This document shows, piece by piece, positions 7,170 through 8,188 of a DNA stretch of 8,188 nucleotides. The position numbers and the translations under genes are program-made. The stretch spans positions 1-8,188 of the forward strand of contig URHH01000111.1 in NCBI GenBank assembly GCA_900547615.1, read 5' to 3'. This stretch comes from an uncultured Blautia sp. GTDB taxonomy: Bacteria > Bacillota > Clostridia > Lachnospirales > Lachnospiraceae. The notes beneath the pieces are model-generated. The model was not told the DNA's origin. It did no database searches and was given only the letters and a program-made list of their open reading frames with translations. Position 1 is the stretch's first letter. Each line of letters begins with the position of its first letter.

Positions 7170-7170
7170 T
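7147..7170. promoter_or_regulatory. Probable AraR operator
   Basis: A 24-bp inverted repeat: left arm ACTTGTACG (7147-7155), six-base spacer, right arm CGAACAAGT (7162-7170). Eight of nine arm positions pair. The TTGTACG/CGAACAA arms resemble known AraR boxes, which are palindromes of the TTTGTACG type (recalled from B. subtilis, not aligned here). It fills the space between the -35 and -10 of the araR promoter. Only one such box was seen in the window. Confidence 0.75.
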
Positions 7171-7248
7171 TGTTTTTCACATGAATATTTCACGAAATTT
7201 CAAGTTCTTTATTGTGCAGATTGAACAAAACCAGAAGCTTCCTGAAGC

Positions 7249-7280
7249 AAAAAAAGAGCTCTGGAATATTTCCAAAGCCC
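7249..7280 (-). terminator. Intrinsic terminator of the HAAS/DUF1700 gene
   Basis: On the minus strand an 11-bp stem (GGGCTTTGGAA with TTCCAGAGCTC, two G-T wobbles, three-base loop ATA) is followed by seven T residues (7255-7249). It starts one base after the stop codon of the membrane protein gene and shields the araR promoter from read-through. Confidence 0.9.
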
Positions 7281-7281
7281 T

Positions 7282-7722
7282 TTATCGTTTTCTCCATCTT
7301 GATATGAGATACAAAATAACTGCCAGCACGATCAAAAACGGAAGCACTGCTGCAAGTACGCTTATCAGCAGGAAAATAACGACTGCCGCTGCCGCGATCA
7401 CGATCAGTTTTCCGTACCAGGTGGAAAGATCCAGTTTTTTCTTCCAGGTTTTTTCCTCCTGATTTCCATAGTTCCCGGCATCGCTTTCCGAGTAGCTCCT
7501 GCTCTCCTCGTAAACTTCTTCGCCTGTATCTGTATCAAGAAGCGTTTTTGCGATCAGTCTGGGATCTCCAAGTTGCGCGATCACTTCTTCCTCCGGGGTT
7601 CCGGCTCTTACCTTTGATTGAATGTAATCCTCATAATACCGAAGGTGCGCTCCTATTTTCCCTTCGTGCATCTGCCCTGACAACTGGGTTTTTAAAATGT
7701 CAAGAAACTCTGCTCTGTACAT
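7282..7722 (-). CDS. HAAS/DUF1700-type membrane protein
   Basis: The protein has 146 residues. The N-terminal part (3-63) resembles the HAAS/DUF1700 helical domain: a start of the type FLDILKTQL, the pair YYEDYI (29-34), and the hallmark TPEEEVIAQLGDPRLIAKTL (42-61). An acidic, serine-rich linker follows (64-95). Residues about 105-141 are one long hydrophobic stretch, enough for a tight pair of membrane helices, and the C-terminus is basic (SRWRKR). Such proteins are usually encoded beside a PadR-type regulator and are thought to act in membrane-linked signalling. No PadR gene is present here; the gene is a single-gene unit with its own promoter, an AAGGAG ribosome site eight bases before ATG 7722, and a terminator directly after its stop. 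The ligand or partner is unknown. Confidence 0.87.
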   Translation of the reverse strand: MYRAEFLDILKTQLSGQMHEGKIGAHLRYYEDYIQSKVRAGTPEEEVIAQLGDPRLIAKTLLDTDTGEEVYEESRSYSESDAGNYGNQEEKTWKKKLDLSTWYGKLIVIAAAAVVIFLLISVLAAVLPFLIVLAVILYLISRWRKR

Positions 7723-7770
7723 TCGTCAATCTCCTTGTTTCATAATTTCACTGTTCATTCATCCTTATTT

Positions 7771-7799
7771 ATTTTAACATACTATTTATCATATGGTAA
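7771..7799 (-). promoter_or_regulatory. Promoter of the HAAS/DUF1700 gene
   Basis: On the minus strand, -35 TTACCA (7799-7794) and -10 TAAAAT (7776-7771) are 17 bases apart, matching consensus at four and five of six positions. This gives a leader of about 40 bases before ATG 7722. Confidence 0.6.
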
Positions 7800-7884
7800 C
7801 TGTGTAAATCATAAAATTTCTATAAACCTTTTACAAGAAATCTTAAATAAATCTCATACACTTCACACATTTACACAAAAAAAT

Positions 7885-7902
7885 TTGATAATTTTTTATC
7901 AA
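7885..7902. repeat. Perfect AT-rich dyad next to the fhs promoter
   Basis: TTGATAA (7885-7891) and TTATCAA (7896-7902) form a 7-bp inverted repeat around TTTT, ending four bases before the fhs -35. On the minus strand it runs into ATTTTTTT, so it also resembles a weak terminator, but no minus-strand gene ends there. A protein-binding site is possible; there is no direct support. Confidence 0.4.
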
Positions 7903-7906
7903 CTCC

Positions 7907-7935
7907 TTGACAACCCCAGCTAAAGGTGCTAAACT
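7907..7935 (+). promoter_or_regulatory. fhs promoter
   Basis: A perfect -35 TTGACA (7907-7912), a 17-base spacer, and -10 TAAACT (7930-7935) preceded by an extended TG (7927-7928). Predicted start is near 7942, about ten bases before the riboswitch P1 stem, as expected for a riboswitch leader. Confidence 0.8.
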
Positions 7936-7952
7936 CATTTCATCAACAAAAA

Positions 7953-8029
7953 GTTTCCTGACTACTGACGGAAAGAGTGGAGAAAACCACAGGGGATTCA
8001 GGAAGCTGGTTCAGCCGACCGTCTGGGCA
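7953..8029 (+). promoter_or_regulatory. ZTP/ZMP riboswitch aptamer (pfl motif)
   Basis: The aptamer senses the purine intermediate ZMP/ZTP (AICAR phosphates), which accumulates when 10-formyl-THF is short. P1 is GTTTCCTGA (7953-7961) with TCAGGAAGC (7998-8006), nine pairs with one wobble. The conserved CTGACGGAA follows, then P2 GTGG (7977-7980) with CCAC (7987-7990), and AGGGGAT. The 3' subdomain is GCCGACCGTCTGGGCA (8014-8029), with P3 GCC/GGC. The pseudoknot is GACGG (7967-7971) with CCGTC (8019-8023), perfectly complementary. All conserved parts of the class are present. fhs is a known target of this riboswitch, and it follows here. The 3' end overlaps a terminator, so ligand should switch expression on. 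Confidence 0.95.
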
Positions 8030-8067
8030 GTATTTGATGAATATCTTATCAGGTACTGTCCTTTTTT
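8025..8067 (+). terminator. Riboswitch-controlled intrinsic terminator
   Basis: GGGCAGTA (8025-8032) pairs with TACTGTCC (8054-8061), eight pairs with one wobble. An inner TGAT/ATCA pairing extends the stem, and six T residues (8062-8067) follow. The left arm reuses GGGC of aptamer stem P3, so ligand-stabilised aptamer and terminator are mutually exclusive. This is the standard ON-switch layout for this class. Confidence 0.88.
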
Positions 8068-8087
8068 GCTAAAAGGAAGGCTATTAT

Positions 8088-8113
8088 AGCCGGTTGCAGA
8101 TTTTATACCGGCT
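8088..8113 (+). repeat. Hairpin between the riboswitch terminator and the fhs start
   Basis: AGCCGGT (8088-8094) pairs with ACCGGCT (8107-8113) around a 12-base loop. An alternative pairing TTGCAG (8094-8099) with CTGCAA (8112-8117) competes with it. A small GGCTA/TAGCC palindrome (8079-8091) overlaps on the left. It ends just before the AAAGGAG ribosome site. It may stabilise the read-through mRNA or tune translation; function unproven. Confidence 0.5.
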
Positions 8114-8137
8114 GCAAAGTGAAAGGAGAACAAAATT

Positions 8138-8188
8138 ATGGGATTCAAAAGCGACATTGAAATTGCACAGGAAAACACTCCGCTTCCG
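8138..8188 (+). CDS. fhs: Formate-tetrahydrofolate ligase (5' end only)
   Basis: Only 17 codons are in the window, reading MGFKSDIEIAQENTPLP, which matches the start of clostridial formate-THF ligase (the KSDIEIAQ block). The enzyme joins formate to tetrahydrofolate using ATP, giving 10-formyl-THF for purine synthesis and, in acetogens, for the methyl branch of the Wood-Ljungdahl pathway. The start is fixed by AAAGGAG (8122-8128) nine bases before ATG. The upstream ZTP riboswitch independently supports the assignment. The rest lies beyond the right edge. Confidence 0.92.
   Translation, partial: MGFKSDIEIAQENTPLP

Larger units (their letters stand above)
7723..8137. other. Divergent intergenic region between the HAAS gene and fhs
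   Basis: This 415-base gap holds no credible gene. From the left it contains the minus-strand HAAS promoter (7771-7799), a very AT-rich stretch (about 7800-7905), the plus-strand fhs promoter (7907-7935), the ZTP riboswitch and terminator (7953-8067), and a hairpin-rich leader to the fhs ribosome site. The AT-rich stretch has a distant 9-bp inverted repeat, TGTGTAAAT (7801-7809) with ATTTACACA (7869-7877), and a close dyad at 7885-7902. Confidence 0.8.

Noticed and set aside
7070..7462. 130-codon plus-strand frame across the araR-HAAS intergenic region
   Set aside because: It crosses the araR promoter/operator and a terminator, has no ribosome site, and is a chance opening.

Overview
The window looks like chromosome from a low-to-moderate GC Firmicute, most likely a gut Lachnospiraceae (Blautia/Dorea-like). 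This is inferred from the style of the AraR/AraA proteins, the ZTP-riboswitch-controlled fhs leader, the strong AGGAGG-type ribosome sites and the TTGACA/TATAAT-type promoters. No search could be run, so the genus is not fixed. No rRNA, tRNA, CRISPR array, transposase or integrase is visible.

Layout, left to right. (1) Bases 1-1513, minus strand: the first 504 codons of a LacI-family regulator that runs off the left edge. It has an unusual build: a LacI DNA-binding head, a complete LacI-type ligand domain, then the start of a second, RbsB-like sugar-binding domain. (2) Bases 1563-2779, minus strand: a small self-contained ParA unit. It has a near-consensus promoter, a leader with five tandem 12-bp repeats, parA, an overlapping 70-codon basic protein gene with a GTG start, and an intrinsic terminator. 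(3) Bases 2781-7169, minus strand: an L-arabinose operon, araR-araA-araB. It starts at a promoter that has an AraR-like palindrome between its -35 and -10 elements and ends in a strong terminator. (4) Bases 7249-7799, minus strand: a single membrane protein gene of the DUF1700/HAAS type with its own promoter and terminator. (5) Bases 7885-8188, plus strand: promoter, ZTP riboswitch aptamer, competing terminator, and the first 17 codons of fhs (formate-tetrahydrofolate ligase).

How it works together. AraA converts L-arabinose to L-ribulose and the FGGY kinase probably phosphorylates it to L-ribulose-5-phosphate. AraR, made from the same transcript, would repress that promoter until arabinose is present. 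The next enzyme, AraD, is not in the window. The fhs leader links one-carbon/folate status, sensed as the purine intermediate ZMP/ZTP, to production of 10-formyl-THF. The ParA unit and the double-domain LacI regulator are the least conventional parts of the window.

Nearly all coding is on the minus strand; fhs is the only plus-strand gene. Each transcription unit is closely bounded by its own terminator and promoter.
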